Origin: Bacteroidota bacterium
GTDB lineage: Bacteria > Bacteroidota > Bacteroidia > Bacteroidales > Prolixibacteraceae
Direction of reading: 5' to 3'
DNA: 64,000 nucleotides
Assembly (NCBI GenBank): GCA_023251455.1
Contig: JAHEYT010000026.1
Location: 92,461 to 156,460 of the forward strand
Positions 37,101 through 45,557 of the stretch are shown in pieces; position 1 is the stretch's first letter; the number at the start of each line of letters is the position of its first letter. Both the position numbers and the translations under genes were made by a program. Below the pieces are notes generated by a model that was given only the letters and a program-made list of their open reading frames with translations, did no database searches and had not been told where the DNA came from.

Positions 37101-37332
37101 ACTTAGACATATTGAATTAGGATACACTCTTCCAAAGTATTCTTTAACAAAGATTGGAGTAAAAGACTGTCGCATTTATGTAAATGCCCAAAACATTATT
37201 AATCTGAAAAAATGGTGGGGAGCTAATGCTTATACTGGTACTGATCCTGAGAATCCTTCTAAAGCTGATGAATATTCAAGTCCATATGTAAGACCTCAGA
37301 TGTTCATGACAGGAGTTCGTGTTTCATTTTAA
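34183..37332 (+). CDS. SusC-like TonB-dependent transporter, no STN domain
   Basis: The 1,049-residue outer-membrane barrel imports oligosaccharides with energy from TonB. It has a signal peptide (to about residue 29), a carboxypeptidase-like domain (IHGQVVDSQGQSIPGVSVSL, residues ~38-110), a TonB-box-like region (SLDEVVSIGYMTQKK), a plug with LIVVDGLPTNINLRDINSGD and SIQVLKDAAAASIYGSRAAS, and a 22-strand barrel ending in VRPQMFMTGVRVSF with terminal Phe. Unlike the second SusC at 47470 it lacks an STN signalling domain, in keeping with control by the LacI-type regulator and not by an ECF sigma factor. Its partner SusD begins 11 nt downstream. Confidence 0.93.
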   Translation: MKLKCIKRIASTFFLILVIILGCFGSISAQSDQQKKMIHGQVVDSQGQSIPGVSVSLKNSTVGTITDNKGSYSLELPQDAKILIFSFIGMSTAEVNIDGQHEINITLTENVISLDEVVSIGYMTQKKSDLTGSVALVSSTEIGKNRYANVMQGLQGRLPGVSITSDGNPSGAVNIQIRGLTSMRSAPPLIVVDGLPTNINLRDINSGDIASIQVLKDAAAASIYGSRAASGVILIETLSGKTGETKITYDGSTGISSFMNREQLMNTDQYGQSMWQAAINDGRDPNEVTQIYDYQWHNDANGTAVLDKVTPVEWLNAEHTMKSANTDWFKEGSQLGFQNNHQLTVSNGSDKAKTLFSVNFYDNRGTQIYSGFRRYSIRLNTEFNLIKDRLTVGENLTLSASKINDQNVSHSFLTMPPIIPVHTTDGGWGGTAYALGMDDYNNPVRMLTMNKDNSRWQSKILGNVYINLTLLKNLNLKSLYGVDYSSGYFRNIDFTWVEGGGKRNINNGISNFQSHAISRTWTNTVNYSLHTGNHDLNVVGGVENVRYLYEDMSAYRKDIKFENYDYGYLSSATGTQQANGVGDEWSLLSYFSKFNYVYNQKYLLSATLRYDGSSKFGINNQYGFFPAISGGWRISEENFFKKNVKVISDLKLRASWGMNGNSNIPTNALVNFYNADYPSTGYGLAGNETGTLSSGYRKVHTGNPSLKWEATKQTDIGFDFGLFDGSISGSFDYFYKYTSGMLYEPPYIGAIGEGGAQWINSGDMTNKGVEFILTYMSDRSKKFTYSVTGNISSYRNKINDLPEAVKYTYGGNGLDDYILGRPLNSFYGFVADGLFKTQADVDNSPEQNGKGLGRIKYKDLDGDGRITWEHDRTWIGSSDPDFMYGVNFDAKYNSFDFSMFWQGVVGNEVRNDWKTYSDFWNVWTQSGFNHSTRLLGAWSPANPNSTIPALSLINQNDERRLSTYFMESGSYLKLRHIELGYTLPKYSLTKIGVKDCRIYVNAQNIINLKKWWGANAYTGTDPENPSKADEYSSPYVRPQMFMTGVRVSF

Positions 37333-37343
37333 GAACGTATTTT

Positions 37344-39107
37344 ATGAAAATATTCAAAAATAATATCATGAAAAGTAGAGTAAAAACCTATATCGCAGCC
37401 GCGTTTGTGATTTTTTTAATGGCCAGTTGCTCGGACGCGCTAAATATTAACCCGAAAGGTGTTATAACGGACGAGGAACTCAAAGATCCTAAAAATGTAG
37501 ATGGCCTCGTTACTGCAGCTTATGCATATTTCCCAAGAGTTGGCGCATTTGATACTATGAACCCGTGGATTGCAAGTATTAGGTCGGATGATGCATATAA
37601 AGGTGGTGGTGGTTTAGATGACCAGCCTGCATGGTACCAAATGGGAGTATTCTCTATGGTCAATCCCAATGTTGGAAATAATGATGGCGTTTGGTATCAG
37701 GCTTATTGTGGCATTTCAAGAGTTAATACTGCTATTAACGCAATTAATAAGGTTGATGACGCTCAATATCCACTAAAGAAAAGTCGTCTTGCCGAAATGC
37801 GTTTCCTTAGGGGATGGATGCATTTTAAATTAAAGAATCGTTTTAGATGGATTCCGTTTATTGATGAGAATGCAACTACAACCGACATTCCGACGGTGAC
37901 TAATCATCCAGAAGGTGACGATACGGCAAATGATCTTGCATTATGGCAAAAAATACTTGATGATTTCAAATTTGCAGCAGAAAACCTTCCGCAAAATCAA
38001 GACGAAAAGGGTAGAGCAAATAAGTATGCTGCAGATGCATTAGTGGCTAAGACGTTACTTTGGATGGCATATCCGGAAGGCGATAAAAATCAGGTAATTA
38101 AGATTGACAATGGTAAACTTACGGAAGCACTTAAATATTGCGATGAAATTATTGCAAGCGGTAAATATCACCTTTCATCAGATTTTGCCTATAATTTTAT
38201 GCTTGAATACGACAATGCAACTCCTGAATCCATTTGGGAACTACAATTTACTATCCAGGATGGAACAAATCGTGGTAACTTGAATGAAGGGAATGGACTT
38301 ACAGCTCCATGGTGGAATCCTTATTTTAGCTGCTGTGATTTTCATAAAGCTTCTTATAATCTGGTAAATGCATTTAAAGTTGGTGCTAATGGGCTTCCTC
38401 TATTTGATACGTTTAATGAAGAAGATATTACTAATAAGACTTCATATTTCGAGAATAATAATTGGGATCCAAGACTTAATCATACCGTCGCAATTCCTGG
38501 TTTTCCATGGAAGTATCAAACAATACGATACGATAGTACAGCCTCTAGACAACCAGCAACTTATGGATATATGAATTCAATGAAAGAAAATGTTACTACC
38601 AATAGTCCTGGGTTGTATAATGCGTTCTGGATGTTTAATTCAAAGAATCAGGCTGAAATTCGCTATGATGAGGTTTTATTATGGAAAGCAGAAATATTGA
38701 TTCAATTGAATCGTGAAAAAGAGGCACTACCGTTGATTAATGAGATTAGGGTACGAGCTTCAAATAGCACAGCAAAGCTCAAATTACCTAACGGCTCTTA
38801 TCCTGCAAAATACAAGATTGAACCTTATATTGATGGAGGTAATTGTACATGGAATCATGATTTTGCTTGGAAAGCTTTGATCTGGGAAAATCGATTGGAA
38901 ATGGCAATGGAGGGTAGACGGTTTTACGACCTTGTTCGTTGGGGAATGGCAGAAGAAGTTCTGAACTCCTATTTTGCAAAAGAAAGTCAACGACGTTCGT
39001 GGCTTAAAGTCGCTCATTTCACTGCAGGCCGTGATGAGTATTTGCCGATACCTCAGGCGCAGATGAATTGGTCCAGAGGCGTTTACAGGCAAAATGTTGG
39101 ATATTAG
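37344..39107 (+). CDS. SusD-like surface lipoprotein
   Basis: SusD-like proteins cap the SusC pore and bind glycan on the cell surface. The 587-residue product has a lipoprotein signal (LMASCSDALNIN; cysteine at about residue 29 from the first ATG, or 21 from the alternative ATG at 37368). It is rich in helical TPR-like segments, including NAINKVDDAQYPLKKSRLAE and then MRFLRGWMHFKLKNRF. The RagB/SusD C-terminal part shows WENRLEMAMEGRRFYDLVRW and ends with QMNWSRGVYRQNVGY. Both starts retain the signal sequence. It follows the SusC gene by 11 nt, so the two are translated together. Confidence 0.92.
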   Translation: MKIFKNNIMKSRVKTYIAAAFVIFLMASCSDALNINPKGVITDEELKDPKNVDGLVTAAYAYFPRVGAFDTMNPWIASIRSDDAYKGGGGLDDQPAWYQMGVFSMVNPNVGNNDGVWYQAYCGISRVNTAINAINKVDDAQYPLKKSRLAEMRFLRGWMHFKLKNRFRWIPFIDENATTTDIPTVTNHPEGDDTANDLALWQKILDDFKFAAENLPQNQDEKGRANKYAADALVAKTLLWMAYPEGDKNQVIKIDNGKLTEALKYCDEIIASGKYHLSSDFAYNFMLEYDNATPESIWELQFTIQDGTNRGNLNEGNGLTAPWWNPYFSCCDFHKASYNLVNAFKVGANGLPLFDTFNEEDITNKTSYFENNNWDPRLNHTVAIPGFPWKYQTIRYDSTASRQPATYGYMNSMKENVTTNSPGLYNAFWMFNSKNQAEIRYDEVLLWKAEILIQLNREKEALPLINEIRVRASNSTAKLKLPNGSYPAKYKIEPYIDGGNCTWNHDFAWKALIWENRLEMAMEGRRFYDLVRWGMAEEVLNSYFAKESQRRSWLKVAHFTAGRDEYLPIPQAQMNWSRGVYRQNVGY

Positions 39108-39130
39108 TATTAATCGTTAAAATTCATGTT

Positions 39131-39529
39131 ATGAAGCAAATAGCATTTTATATATCAATATTAAGTATTTTGATTTTTTCAGGATGTAAAAAATATGAAA
39201 TTATTGATTCAAAACCTGGCGAATCAATTAGTCCAGTCACAAATCTTACTTATGCAAAAACTAGTTCAAGTGTTACGCTATCTTGGACTCTTCCCACTTC
39301 TTATCCTAGCGATATTTTACAACCGGCCTCGGTAATCATAACAATAATCAGAGACGGACAGCTAATCGATACAAGAGAAGTGACGAACACTCCGGTTAGT
39401 TATATCTATCCGTCATATGTTTCATCCCAAAAGTATAAATTTATAGTAAAAGTTAAAGGTAATGTAAATACGAAAGATCCTAATTTTTCAAGCTTACGTT
39501 ATTCTCTTGGCCAAACAGTAGAACTTTAG
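39131..39529 (+). CDS. Small FN3-like surface lipoprotein, candidate glycan-binding protein
   Basis: I chose ATG 39131 (MKQIAFYISILSILIFSGCK) because it gives a clean lipobox, cysteine at residue 19; the upstream in-frame start would overlap susD. The mature ~110 residues form one fibronectin-type-III-like beta domain (SPVTNLTYAKTSSSVTLSWT at the first strands and YIYPSYVSSQKYKFIVKVKG at the last). Small lipoproteins directly after SusD often act as surface glycan-binding or accessory proteins, but no binding site is evident. It is 23 nt after susD and is the last gene before a strong terminator, so it closes the first operon. Confidence 0.7.
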   Translation: MKQIAFYISILSILIFSGCKKYEIIDSKPGESISPVTNLTYAKTSSSVTLSWTLPTSYPSDILQPASVIITIIRDGQLIDTREVTNTPVSYIYPSYVSSQKYKFIVKVKGNVNTKDPNFSSLRYSLGQTVEL

Positions 39530-39533
39530 GCAT

Positions 39534-39580
39534 ATTCCTGGCTGCCTCAATTATTTTTGAAGGCAGCCAGGAATCTTTTT
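39534..39580 (+). terminator. Strong terminator closing the first susCD operon
   Basis: ATTCCTGGCTGCCT (39534-39547) pairs perfectly with AGGCAGCCAGGAAT (39561-39574) and is followed by CTTTTT, five nt after the last stop codon. It separates the LacI-controlled operon from the genes at 39600 onward. Confidence 0.92.
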
Positions 39581-39599
39581 ATCATTTAAGCATAACTTT

Positions 39600-40094
39600 A
39601 TGAATCTGGCTCAATTTCGGTTTTTGTTGTTATCTCTTATTTTCTTGATGACTTTCTTTTTTTCAGAAGCAATGGCTCAGTCAGATAAATTACCGCCTTT
39701 TCGCATAATTCAACCAAATGGCAAAGTTTTTAAGGCAGAATATTTGCCTTTTGAGAAACCAATAGTAATTATTTATTTTTCGCCTGATTGTGAAGATTGC
39801 CTGGAATTTATGGATTCATTTTTCAAAAAGATTTATGATTTTAATGAAGCATCGATTGTGATGATAACATTTATGCCAATCGAGTATTTAACTAAATTTT
39901 CAATGAAATACGGAATCAAAGGCCGGGGAAATATATATCTAGGTACAGAAGGATCTTCTTATTTTGTTCGCGATTATTTTAAAATGGATGGAATACCATT
40001 TGTTGCCTTGTATGATAAAGATGGCAATGTAAAATCCACCTATTGTAAAAGCATTCCGCTGAACGATTTAATTGCCAGTCTGAAAAAAATGTAA
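39600..40094 (+). CDS. Secreted thioredoxin-fold protein with CxxC motif
   Basis: The 164-residue product has a signal peptide (about 1-26, ending EAMAQ) and a thioredoxin-like domain. The motif IIYFSPDCEDCLEFMDSFFK carries a CEDC redox pair at the start of helix 1, and a cis-proline-type turn is seen in MDGIPFVALYDKDGNV. These fit the periplasmic AhpC/TSA-redoxin or TlpA-like group. The partner is unknown. It is just downstream of the first operon's terminator and just upstream of a broken GH116 gene, so it may have its own promoter. It could maintain disulphides in secreted enzymes; the GH116 protein at 62056 is unusually cysteine rich. Confidence 0.75.
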   Translation: MNLAQFRFLLLSLIFLMTFFFSEAMAQSDKLPPFRIIQPNGKVFKAEYLPFEKPIVIIYFSPDCEDCLEFMDSFFKKIYDFNEASIVMITFMPIEYLTKFSMKYGIKGRGNIYLGTEGSSYFVRDYFKMDGIPFVALYDKDGNVKSTYCKSIPLNDLIASLKKM

Positions 40095-40149
40095 TAAGCA
40101 GTCTGAGCACGAATGCTTTATGTTATATAAAAGATGTAGGCAATTTTGA

Positions 40150-40684
40150 TGTAATTCAATCATTTACGATCCTACTTTCTTGATGACGGACCGGCATTAT
40201 TTATGGGCAGTTATCCTTACGAATGACCTGAATATCCTTTCATTATTATATTGAAGTAATGGCTGGCTTTGAATATGTGGCGACCATTGCAGTATGAAGG
40301 TCAATCAGATACTGGTTTATTGAGTATCAAGAATATCCGAGATCGCTTTGATGGGTTCAAGCGCAACCCTTTTGATGAAATTGAATGTGGTCACCATTAT
40401 GCGCGTGTTATAGCAAGTTGGGCCGGAGTGCTGGCATTTAGTAAATTCCACTATTCTGGAGTGGACAAATCAATGTCTTTCACATTAAGCCCTGTAACTT
40501 ATTTCTGGAGTAATGGATATGTCTGGGCACGTGCAAGGTAGAAGATAAGAAGGTAAACCTGAATATTCTATTCGGAAAGGTTGAGCTCTTGCGGGTTACC
40601 CTTACCGGACAAGGTTCGGTAAAGCTGGAAAATATGGTGTTAAGTGCTGGCAGCAATGATAGCACAATATTCGAAATCAAATAA
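40150..40684 (+). pseudogene. 3' remnant of a GH116 gene
   Basis: The sequence is collinear with the last ~530 nt of the intact GH116 gene at 54971-57547. The part from 40269 to 40541 still reads as protein: [36 protein letters not shown] and [10 protein letters not shown], parallel to [20 protein letters not shown] and following residues in the intact copy. Upstream the frame is broken by small indels and stops (40157-40268). A one-base loss near 40530 gives an early TAG. The original stop position, GAAATCAAATAA, is kept at 40673-40684. The first ~680 codons are absent. Confidence 0.9.
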
Positions 40685-40890
40685 TAATTCTTTTCCAGTT
40701 CATACGGGATACTATATTACATCTGATTCTTTCAGAAAGCATGACGAATAAACAATTGAAATAAGGCTACTTTGTGGATAACGAAAAGTGCAATATAGAA
40801 AGTTCTCCAAGGAAGCAAGTATTTATTGGTCTGAGAATCCTTATTGAATGATACTCCAAATTTATATTAGCACAATAAAACATATAAATA

Positions 40891-42864
40891 ATGAAAATAA
40901 CTACAAGGATTATTTTAATAACTCTTTTAAATTTGCAAGGTTTACTTTGCTCTGCTGACGGATTTAAAGATGAAATTTTGAAGCTTGCCCGAATTGATTT
41001 GTTGCCTCAATTTCAGAAAGATGTCGTAATAAAACAAATTTCAAGTTACGATACTACAGGAGGAAATGATGATGGGTTTTCAGGTAAATATTCTTATTTG
41101 CGTAAAGAATACGGGAAACTGGTCATTGCTGAATTGGAAGGCCCTGGCGTTATCCATCGTATCTGGACGCCGACACCGACCAATGATACGATCCAGTTTT
41201 ATTTTGACGGCGAAACTACTCCAAGAATCGAACTGAAGTTTATCGATCTTTTTACGGGGGAAAAGTACCCGTTTCTGAGACCTGTGGTTGGTAATGAGGT
41301 TGGAGGATATTATTGCTACCTGCCGGTTCCATATGAAAAATCCTGCAAAATTGTCTTTAAAGGAAAGCGGATGCAGTTTTTCCAGATTCAGTATCGAGAA
41401 ATGGTTGGAAATAATAAAATTTCCTCTTTCCCCCGAAAGTTTTCCAAAGAAGAGGATGAGGCACTTTCGTCTGTACTCAGTGTTTGGAAACGAAGTGGTG
41501 AAAATATGATGGCAATCCTACCCGCAACACAGACTAAAGTAAACAGTGTTACCAAAAGTGTAGTATTAAAAGCCGGCGAAATCAAGTCCATTTTCAGCAG
41601 CACCAAAGGAGGTCGAATTGTCGGGATTGAACTGACACCGCAACTGCAGTTAAACGACCGGTTTAAAGATTTAATCCTGCGGGCTCGATGGGATAATGAG
41701 CCGGTTGCTGCCATCAACTGCCCGGTTTCCGATTTTTTCGGGTACGCTTTCGGGAAACCTTCCATGCAGTCGATGCTCGTCGGCGTGAGGGATGGCATCC
41801 ATTATTGTTACCTGCCTATGCCCTTCGGCAAGGAAGCAAACATTGAACTGGAATTTTTAAAAAGTTCAATGAACAAGACCACCGAAATCCCGATTAATGT
41901 AACTGTTTATTACAGTGATACAAAACTTTCTGCGGATGAAGGAAGACTTTATGCCGAATGGAACAGGATAATAAATCCTGAAACGGGTAAGCCTTACCAG
42001 ATACTCAGGAAAACCGGGCGTGGTCATTATGTGGGAACTTTGCTTCAGGCACAAGGCATTAATTCGGGCATCACCATCTTTTTTGAAGGTGATGATGAAT
42101 GTTATGTTGATGGTGAATTAAGGCTTCACGGTACAGGTTCGGAAGATTATTTTAACGGTGGCTGGTATGCCCTTGCTGACCGGTGGGATCAGTCGCTCAG
42201 TTTACCAATGCATGGTTGCCTTGCGTATTCCATACCATTGGCTCACACTGCAGCTTATCGTTTTTTAATGACTGATAAAATTTCGTTTGATCACGAGATT
42301 ATCCAATCGATTGAACATGGTCCGGAAAATAATAGTATACCGGTTGATTATACTTCGGTCGCTTTTTACTATTGCAATATCCCTCCGGTTTCGAATAATC
42401 TGTCATCCATGGAATTGCTTGAAAAAGTAAAAACACCCAAACTGCTCGAATACTGGATCGCACTTCTTCCGGTAAAAGCACTAAGCCATGGCGCAATTAT
42501 TTCGAATGAAGATTGCAAGGATGAAATAAGCGGACAAAACTACAACGTATTAAAACTTGAGGCAGGCGATAATGGGTTTGCCAAGTTTGAACTTGAAGTG
42601 CCGTCAAACGGAGAATATAAATTGTATCTGTCATATTTAAAAGGTCCAAAGTGCAGTTTGTTTAAAATAAATCAACGTCAGGTTCCGGTAAGTACTACAT
42701 TGAATGGATACGCCAATGAAAACACTTTTATTGAAAAAGAATTCATAGGGACACTTTTTATCAAAGAAGGGACTAATACCATTACAATTGTATTAAAGGA
42801 TAGTCCGGAGAAATCGGGAAACAACATGTTTTTACTGCATAGAATTTACCTAGAGAAAGTTTGA
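40891..42864 (+). CDS. Secreted GH172 (DUF2961) glycoside hydrolase, long form A
   Basis: This 657-residue protein has a signal peptide (about 1-22), a GH172 catalytic module and a C-terminal jelly-roll-like domain of about 110 residues (FAKFELEVPSNGEYKLYLSY to FLLHRIYLEK) that may bind carbohydrate. GH172 motifs: ELEGPGVIHRIWTPTPTNDT, NCPVSDFFGYAFGKPSMQSM, ITIFFEGDDECYVDGE and LHGTGSEDYFNGGW. The glutamates E399 and E418 are the candidate catalytic pair. It is closely similar along its full length to the protein at 57744. Upstream it carries a collapsed GH116 copy, and downstream a truncated one. The likely role is exo-action on D-arabinofuranosides or related furanosides. Confidence 0.88.
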   Translation: MKITTRIILITLLNLQGLLCSADGFKDEILKLARIDLLPQFQKDVVIKQISSYDTTGGNDDGFSGKYSYLRKEYGKLVIAELEGPGVIHRIWTPTPTNDTIQFYFDGETTPRIELKFIDLFTGEKYPFLRPVVGNEVGGYYCYLPVPYEKSCKIVFKGKRMQFFQIQYREMVGNNKISSFPRKFSKEEDEALSSVLSVWKRSGENMMAILPATQTKVNSVTKSVVLKAGEIKSIFSSTKGGRIVGIELTPQLQLNDRFKDLILRARWDNEPVAAINCPVSDFFGYAFGKPSMQSMLVGVRDGIHYCYLPMPFGKEANIELEFLKSSMNKTTEIPINVTVYYSDTKLSADEGRLYAEWNRIINPETGKPYQILRKTGRGHYVGTLLQAQGINSGITIFFEGDDECYVDGELRLHGTGSEDYFNGGWYALADRWDQSLSLPMHGCLAYSIPLAHTAAYRFLMTDKISFDHEIIQSIEHGPENNSIPVDYTSVAFYYCNIPPVSNNLSSMELLEKVKTPKLLEYWIALLPVKALSHGAIISNEDCKDEISGQNYNVLKLEAGDNGFAKFELEVPSNGEYKLYLSYLKGPKCSLFKINQRQVPVSTTLNGYANENTFIEKEFIGTLFIKEGTNTITIVLKDSPEKSGNNMFLLHRIYLEKV

Positions 42865-42885
42865 TTTTAACCAGATTACAAACCA

Positions 42886-43461
42886 ATGAAAAATTCAAAT
42901 TCCTTTCATATTATCCCGATTTTACAGCTCTGTACCTTGTTCTTTCCTTTTTCAGGAGAGAAAGACAAGCGTGATTCTGGAGAACACCATTTTAACGACT
43001 ACTACAGTGGTATATACCTTGGAAGGCTTGCTTTTCCGATAGGCGGCGTCGGTGCAGGTATGTTTTGTATGGAAGGGGACGGATCGATCTCGCACCTTTC
43101 GGTCAACAACAAGCCTGAAATTTATAACGAGCCATTTGCATTTGCTGCAATTAGTGTAAAAAATGTTCCGAATGGTGCTAAGGTTCTGGAAGCACCGGTG
43201 CCAACCTGGGAATTATTTGGATCCGGAGGCACGGGCAATGGTAGTTCTGGAAGAAATTATGGCTTACCCCGCTTTGAAAATGGTAAGTTTCTGGCACGTT
43301 TCCCATTTGCATGTCTGGAGCTTACAGATAAAGATATTCCGTTGCAAGTTGAGGTTTTGGGGTGGAGCCCATTTATTCCTACTGATGAAGACAATTCGAG
43401 TCTGCCAGCAGGAGTCATGGAATATCGGTTTAAAAACAATTTAAGTGAAAGGCACCCGTAA
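42886..43461 (+). pseudogene. Truncated GH116 gene, N-terminal part only
   Basis: The frame gives 191 residues with a weak signal peptide, then YLGRLAFPIGGVGAGMFCME and GLPRFENGKFLARFPFACLE. This matches the first ~190 residues of the GH116 protein starting at 62056 (LDRIAFPLGGLGSGMISLEG; GLPRFENADFTARFPFATIN; GWSPFIPTD). It stops after ERHP, where homologues continue for about 600 residues through the catalytic domain. The breakpoint is near 43450, shortly before the ribulokinase gene. It may still be translated as a secreted beta-sandwich fragment, but it cannot be an active GH116 enzyme. Confidence 0.85.
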
Positions 43462-43523
43462 AATAGATTTTTTCCGCAAAGAATTTAGTAAAAGCTATTA
43501 CAAAACTTAAATAACGAAAATAT

Positions 43524-45218
43524 ATGAACGTTATGGAAACTATTAAAAAAAAGAATTTAGTGATCGGGATAGATTATGGAACAGATTCAGTCCGGGCATT
43601 GCTTGTTGATCCAGAATCAGGAAACGAATTAGCTACTTCTGTTTATGAATATCCTCGTTGGAAAAAAGGATTATATTGCAATGCAGAGAAAAAACAGTTT
43701 AGGCAACATCCGCTCGACTATATTGAAGGGTTGCAAACGACAATTCAAAATGTTATACGAAAAGTACCAGGAGCTGCGACAAGAATAAGGGCTATAGCTG
43801 TAGATACAACGGGATCAACTCCTGTGGCTGTTGATCAGAAGGGAACTCCTCTGGCCTTAATGCCTGAATTTGCAGAAGAACCGGATGCCATGTTTATTTT
43901 GTGGAAAGATCATACTGCTACTGAAGAAGCTGATCAAATCAACGCACTATGTAAAACGTGGCTAATCGACTATTCTAGATATTCCGGTGGTATTTATTCG
44001 TCAGAATGGTTTTGGTCTAAAATATTACATGTTGTTAAAACAAATGTCAAAGTTGCCTGCGCTGCATATTCGTGGGTTGAACACTGCGATTGGATGCCAG
44101 CCCTGCTGACAGGTTTGACTGACCCGTTGTGTCTGAAACGAAGCCGTTGTGCTGCCGGACATAAAGCTATGTGGCATGCTGAATGGAATGGACTACCGGC
44201 AAGAGACTTTCTGGCAAAACTGCATCCTCAGTTAGAAAATCTAAAAGATAGACTATTTTCAGAAACATTTACCAGTGATATTTCTGTTGGGACTTTGTCT
44301 CTGGAATGGGCAGAAAAACTGGGATTAGAAACCTCGGTCTTGGTTGGAGTTGGTGCTTTGGATGCACACTTTGGCGCTGTGGGTGGGCAAATTGAACCGT
44401 ATTATTTAAGCAAAGTTATTGGCACCTCGACCTGCGATATGATTGTGGCCCCAACTGATGAAATTGGGAATAAAGTGATTCGTGGGATTAGCGGCCAAGT
44501 TAACGGATCAATTATCCCTGGAATGTTGGGTATGGAAGCAGGTCAATCTGCTTTTGGTGATGTGTATGCCTGGTTTCGGGACCTTCTTATGTGGCCATTA
44601 AGAAACCTCCTATCCGAAGATTATGAGGAGCTCATTTGTGAATTGGAATCACGCCTGATTACTAATCTTAGCACTGAAGCCGCTCTGATTCCTGTTGCCA
44701 GTTCAGGCATTTTGGCTCTCGATTGGCTGAACGGAAGACGAACTCCTGATGTAAATCCATACCTGAAAGGAGCAATCACTGGATTGACTCTTGGAACCGA
44801 TGCCCCTAAAATTTTCAAAGCTTTGGTTGAAGCAACGGCATTTGGAGCAAAAAGGATAACTGAACGTTTTGCTGAAGAAGGAGTAACTGTTCAGGGGGTA
44901 CTTGCATTAGGTGGAGTTGCGAAAAAATCACCATTCGTAATGCAAACCTTGTCAGATGTATTGAATATGCCTATTAAAGTAGTTCGTTCCCAAAATGCCT
45001 GTGCAATTGGAGCCGCTATGTTTGCATCAGTAGTGGCCGGAATTTATGCCAGTATAGAGGAAGCTCAGATAAAAATGGGATCTGGCATTGAATCTGAATA
45101 TTTCCCAAACTCGAAAAATGTAATGATATACGATGAATTGTATAAAAGCTATTGCAGATTATGTGATTTTACTGAATGTACTGAATCCGAGGATCGTATA
45201 ACTTCAAGAAATCAATAG
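43524..45218 (+). CDS. araB: Ribulokinase (AraB-type FGGY kinase)
   Basis: The 564-residue protein is an FGGY-family kinase of AraB type, with GIDYGTDSVRALLVDPESGN, AVDTTGSTPVAVDQKGTPLA, FAEEPDAMFILWKDHTA, YSWVEHCDWMPALLTG, KRSRCAAGHKAMW and GISGQVNGSIIPGMLGMEAG. These are diagnostic for ribulokinase and differ from fuculokinase or xylulokinase. Ribulokinases phosphorylate ribulose at C5 and can accept both L- and D-ribulose. With the FucI-type isomerase upstream, D-ribulose 5-phosphate would enter the pentose phosphate pathway directly. No araA or araD is present in the window. An alternative ATG (11th codon position or earlier) changes little. It follows the truncated GH116 gene by 62 nt. 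Confidence 0.92.
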   Translation: MNVMETIKKKNLVIGIDYGTDSVRALLVDPESGNELATSVYEYPRWKKGLYCNAEKKQFRQHPLDYIEGLQTTIQNVIRKVPGAATRIRAIAVDTTGSTPVAVDQKGTPLALMPEFAEEPDAMFILWKDHTATEEADQINALCKTWLIDYSRYSGGIYSSEWFWSKILHVVKTNVKVACAAYSWVEHCDWMPALLTGLTDPLCLKRSRCAAGHKAMWHAEWNGLPARDFLAKLHPQLENLKDRLFSETFTSDISVGTLSLEWAEKLGLETSVLVGVGALDAHFGAVGGQIEPYYLSKVIGTSTCDMIVAPTDEIGNKVIRGISGQVNGSIIPGMLGMEAGQSAFGDVYAWFRDLLMWPLRNLLSEDYEELICELESRLITNLSTEAALIPVASSGILALDWLNGRRTPDVNPYLKGAITGLTLGTDAPKIFKALVEATAFGAKRITERFAEEGVTVQGVLALGGVAKKSPFVMQTLSDVLNMPIKVVRSQNACAIGAAMFASVVAGIYASIEEAQIKMGSGIESEYFPNSKNVMIYDELYKSYCRLCDFTECTESEDRITSRNQ

Positions 45219-45557
45219 TATTTGATAATTTTCAACTTTTAGAAATCTTTTTTCATGATTGGCAGTTTTTTTTCGAATTCAACTGATCTCAAATATAGTT
45301 TTATAATTTAGTTCAATATATTTAAGTTGAACTTAATATATCTTGCAAAATATGGATAGCGTAATTGTCATGTTTAATACCCCGCTGATTTTAGTCGGGG
45401 GAGCTCTAAGAAATCGTTTTTAGCTCGCTACAAGCATTGGGCAACATACTCCAGAGAGATTAGTAAATATTAGATTTTAAGACAATGAAAGGAAAATAGA
45501 ACAGTGTCTTTATTTGTAGAATAATATTAGTTTTGTTGTTGACCTAACAATTTAGTT
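45219..45557. other. Intergenic region between ribulokinase and ECF sigma genes
   Basis: No gene is seen in these 339 nt. They hold a 15-bp palindrome TTAAGTTGAACTTAA at 45322-45336 within a longer AT-rich imperfect inverted repeat. A short GC stem (CCCCG at 45380-45384 with CGGGG at 45396-45400) has no clear T-run. A -7-like box TAGTTTTG lies at 45528-45535, 22 nt before the sigma-factor start. The palindrome may bind a regulator; the box may be the sigma-factor promoter. Confidence 0.5.

Noticed and set aside
43163..43444. Overlapping plus-strand frame within the truncated GH116 gene
   Set aside because: The other frame matches GH116 homologues residue by residue; this one has no homologue.
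45380..45400. Short GC hairpin after the ribulokinase gene as terminator
   Set aside because: Only about five to seven base pairs with a mismatch and no T-run downstream; evidence too weak to call a terminator.
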